Notes under the pieces: model-generated
Database searches by the model: none
What the model saw: the letters and a program-made list of their open reading frames with translations, nothing else
Told to the model about the DNA's origin: nothing
Source of the DNA: Methanosarcinales archaeon
GTDB lineage: Archaea; Halobacteriota; Methanosarcinia; Methanosarcinales; Methanocomedenaceae
Length of the DNA: 7,791 nucleotides
Assembly (NCBI GenBank): GCA_013330355.1
Contig: DUIM01000170.1
Span: forward strand, 11,410 to 19,200
Direction of reading: 5' to 3'
Shown: piece after piece, positions 7,001 to 7,791 of the stretch
How the letters are laid out: each line of letters opens with the position of its first letter
How positions within the stretch are numbered: the first letter of the stretch is position 1
Translations under genes and position numbers: made by a program

Positions 7001-7485
7001 TGTTCGGATGAATAGGCTTCAAAATGTGACTTATCTTTGATTTTTTCTAACTCGTTTAATAATTGTTCTTTCAGTGAATCGAACGATGAATTTGAAAAAG
7101 TATCAATAAATTTTTCATCTAGTAATTGCTTTAATTTTGGAGAAAATTCAAGTATAAATTCAGATAGCGAGTCATTGCTCCTTATTTTCTCTGCAAAATT
7201 ACCTGGTTCTTTAAGGTCTTTGCTAAAAAATAGTCTGTTATTTTTCTTTTCTATTGTTCTCATCAAACTGGTTTTACCACTTCCCCACTCCCCAAATATC
7301 CCAATAACGAGAGGAGTTTTTGTTTTTTTACTTTGGATTATTCCTGCAATGGCATCTGAATATGCATTAAAATTGAAAAGTTCTGCAGATGATTCGGGAT
7401 GATCATTAAAAATCGAAATATCGTTAGCGCTACTATTTGTAGTAACATTATTAGTTTTCTGGTTATTTATAGTAATCCCACTCAT
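4093..7485 (-). CDS. KAP-family P-loop NTPase fused to a pentapeptide-repeat domain
   Basis: This 1130-residue protein has an Asn/Ser/Thr-rich N-terminus (1-30), then a KAP NTPase. Walker A is G65-EWGSGKT72, the KAP motif W296-FNAWKY302 follows, Walker B is V571-IFIDDLDRC580, then I602-FVLGIDRR610 and N676-PRKIKRVCNLIEL689; all key residues are present. Between Walker A and WFNAWKY lies an unusually long helical insertion (about 78-290). KAP proteins often carry membrane helices before Walker B; here only a weakly hydrophobic stretch (about 500-528) is seen. Residues 805-905 are beta-strand-like, 905-935 a charged helix, and 936-1085 are 30 pentapeptide repeats. KAP NTPases include animal Kidins220/ARMS and plasmid F PifA, which excludes phage T7. 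A sensor, scaffold or defence role is inference. The gene is AT-rich (one line hand-counted at 30% GC against 55% in a line of the ABC ATPase gene), suggesting transfer. It has no Shine-Dalgarno and a TATA-like box 31 bases upstream. Confidence 0.9.
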   Translation of the reverse strand: MSGITINNQKTNNVTTNSSANDISIFNDHPESSAELFNFNAYSDAIAGIIQSKKTKTPLVIGIFGEWGSGKTSLMRTIEKKNNRLFFSKDLKEPGNFAEKIRSNDSLSEFILEFSPKLKQLLDEKFIDTFSNSSFDSLKEQLLNELEKIKDKSHFEAYSSEQLNKKNLAELVDLFQDTRNPNIIYFLEKSPELNKIMNLFGKRQSQLTNELNNIITNPYIFDKIIEKKEIISTSTKLTEEDNDLLGFITDYLNKIKERPLTYEDIINCNRNFLEKAFPDELGTNKKNNAVDIKTIWFNAWKYDKKDVLWRALIMRILDELKTSEKHEKPKHKLISWQTVASLFFDINKILSLSKFNLNKIDDAEHFIAAIQDELNPLSKFITDNKKLNGITRELLEEYNGFGTPSKELMKNLANDFSLLLKDRDLLNKQLFSEVHFTDETKILLEQKPQKDKDLAKRNRKLLKEAYLEDNLSKKLEDLQNSLYQEVYREEPGNIEFKTGKFLGATVKLGLAGYNPLMYPAAIPVAIKDFSESIQQRKRIEHVRKIKFKEEFQYRFEDIIQTYFVNRNKRVVIFIDDLDRCLPDKALEILEAIKTFLDVEGCIFVLGIDRRGISEILEKKYKKLTADEYIEKIIQLSFQLPPIESKDIKDFINTLEDIDQDFYKPYLDMIVEGTKHNPRKIKRVCNLIELQRRLDEAINPNKKEKYSEEEIEMYNSLMVFWAIISNNHHDFRDEIIKDKSILIQTVFNETMKDLPEEKEKHELITEKTPLFNLIDSFNHYIEEDKVIIADWKNIQENENENKKLIAFLDRSYYKVEWTKKTHIKKTDDSTIKLSSDEKNILTLKLNDEKNKLNLEFDNGSTDKFNVKEENGKLNIYSPLTKIKQDKLRDILTKVISLGHGEAEIKIEVEEEKVEKSEQIVKEIKDAKKGKESLNRKNWRGENLEGEDLSGIELNNADFSKAILTRATMQGVKLNDANLTYANLEHSDLTDAELNGAKLTRAKLNSAILNNAELKQAKLNNAKLWYAQLKKADLEGAILKDAELYNASLEGAHLTNANLYNAGLIRATLKGAKFNGAILHHCNLNSAIFDKNTDFKGADIDSVTIDNMKGSNWREAQWDEKVKEMIENKYGP
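4231..4680 (-). repeat. 30 tandem pentapeptide repeats (15-base coding period)
   Basis: Residues 936-1085 of the KAP protein divide into 30 five-residue units without a single insertion or deletion, of the form x-L-x-x-A. Examples are DLTDA, ELNGA, KLTRA, KLNNA and NLYNA. This is the pentapeptide-repeat signature, which folds as a right-handed square beta-helix with four units per turn, so about 7.5 turns. The position before Leu is often Lys, Glu or Ile instead of the usual Asp/Asn. Acidic and basic residues are about equal in number by eye. At DNA level GCATTATTTAA recurs at 4427-4437, 4457-4467 and 4622-4632, in register with 15 bases. Confidence 0.95.
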
Positions 7486-7512
7486 AAATCAATATAAGTT
7501 GAATCGATTTAA

Positions 7513-7520
7513 TATTTATA
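7513..7520 (-). promoter_or_regulatory. TATA box of the KAP-pentapeptide gene
   Basis: On the minus strand TATAAATA, preceded by an A-rich BRE-like stretch (AAAAAG), is a good match to the archaeal TATA consensus. Its centre is about 31 bases before the ATG at 7485, predicting transcription to start about 5 bases before the start codon. There is no Shine-Dalgarno, so the mRNA would be leaderless or nearly so. Confidence 0.55.
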
Positions 7521-7528
7521 CTTTTTGT

Positions 7529-7536
7529 AAAAAAAA
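7529..7536 (-). terminator. oligo-T tract upstream of the KAP gene
   Basis: A run of eight T on the minus strand lies about 80 bases after the stop codon of the possible partial gene at the right edge and just before the TATA box of the KAP gene. Archaeal termination commonly uses such T-runs without a hairpin. It could end a transcript entering from the right, or be simple AT-rich promoter sequence. Confidence 0.3.
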
Positions 7537-7614
7537 GGGTAACTATTCAGCCATCCTTAAGACCGAATGCTAATGGCGAAAATCCGCTTGTTTGTGTCTA
7601 TTGTGATACATTTA

Positions 7615-7791
7615 TTAGTTTTTAATACTGAGTCCAAATCCATAAATTTCAAAGCTTTTTGACAATTGTGTGCAATTATCTATTTGTAGACAATTCATTT
7701 TACCGATACCGTTTATGTATGGCTGAGTAGTTATAAAAAAAGACAGGTATGCCCCCTTATTAAATAGTCCCTGATACAAATAGATAAGGAT
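7615..7791 (-). CDS. possible 3' end of an unidentified gene entering from the right edge
   Basis: On the minus strand a frame that is already open at the window edge runs for 58 codons to a TAA at 7615-7617. The other two minus frames close within about 20 codons. The deduced sequence (ending in FEIYGFGLSIKN) contains hydrophobic and aromatic residues but I do not recognise a family. An open run of this length in DNA this AT-rich is uncommon but possible by chance. The T-run at 7529-7536 is placed where a terminator for such a gene would be. It would lie upstream of, and in the same direction as, the KAP gene, and might be part of the same accessory region. Confidence 0.3.
   Translation of the reverse strand: MLIYLYQGLFNKGAYLSFFITTQPYINGIGKMNCLQIDNCTQLSKSFEIYGFGLSIKN

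Larger units (their letters stand above)
7486..7791. other. 306-base right-edge region without a complete gene
   Basis: Apart from the TATA box and T-run of the KAP gene and the possible partial frame described separately, this AT-rich stretch holds only small elements. A perfect 5-base inverted repeat AATTG/CAATT with a 4-base loop lies at 7664-7677, and GACAATT occurs at 7661-7667 and again at 7689-7695. A 31-codon plus-strand frame (7567-7662) has no ribosome binding site. I see no tRNA, CRISPR repeat, insertion-sequence end or attachment site. Confidence 0.5.

Noticed and set aside
7567..7662. 31-codon plus-strand frame with a hydrophobic stretch, resembling a small membrane peptide or toxin
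   Set aside because: It has no Shine-Dalgarno and no well-placed TATA box, and frames this short are expected by chance.

Overview
The window looks like archaeal chromosome, most plausibly a euryarchaeon of the Methanosarcinales/ANME type. The evidence is a 72-residue Sm-like archaeal protein next to a 59-residue ribosomal protein eL37 (an archaeal/eukaryotic family absent from bacteria), TATA-like promoters, two apparently leaderless minus-strand genes, and a [4Fe-4S]-type PurF. The lineage below 'archaeon' is inference; I could not run a search.

Left part (1-2196, plus strand): an AT-rich leader, then lsm (238-456), the zinc-ribbon ribosomal protein eL37 (557-736, very short) and purF (790-2196, TTG start). 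These are housekeeping genes for RNA metabolism, translation and purine synthesis, probably partly co-transcribed.

Middle (2210-4007, minus strand, tail to tail with purF across 13 bases): a two-gene DrrAB-like ABC exporter. The ATPase comes first, and the permease starts one base after its stop codon behind a strong Shine-Dalgarno. The ATPase gene has a TATA-like box about 26 bases before its ATG and no Shine-Dalgarno, suggesting a leaderless mRNA.

Right part (4093-7485, minus strand): one large AT-rich gene for an 1130-residue protein. It has a KAP-family P-loop NTPase at the N-terminus, a very long helical insertion between Walker A and the WFNAWKY motif, a beta-rich middle segment, a charged linker and 30 uninterrupted pentapeptide repeats. 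It has its own TATA-like box. Its base composition is clearly lower in GC than the ABC genes, consistent with an acquired or accessory gene. This is the most interesting item: the architecture resembles conflict/defence NTPases (PifA of plasmid F, which excludes phage T7, is a KAP protein), but function cannot be read from sequence alone.

Right edge (7486-7791): non-coding promoter and terminator-like sequence, plus a reading frame on the minus strand that enters from beyond the window and stays open for 58 codons. It may be the 3' end of another gene.
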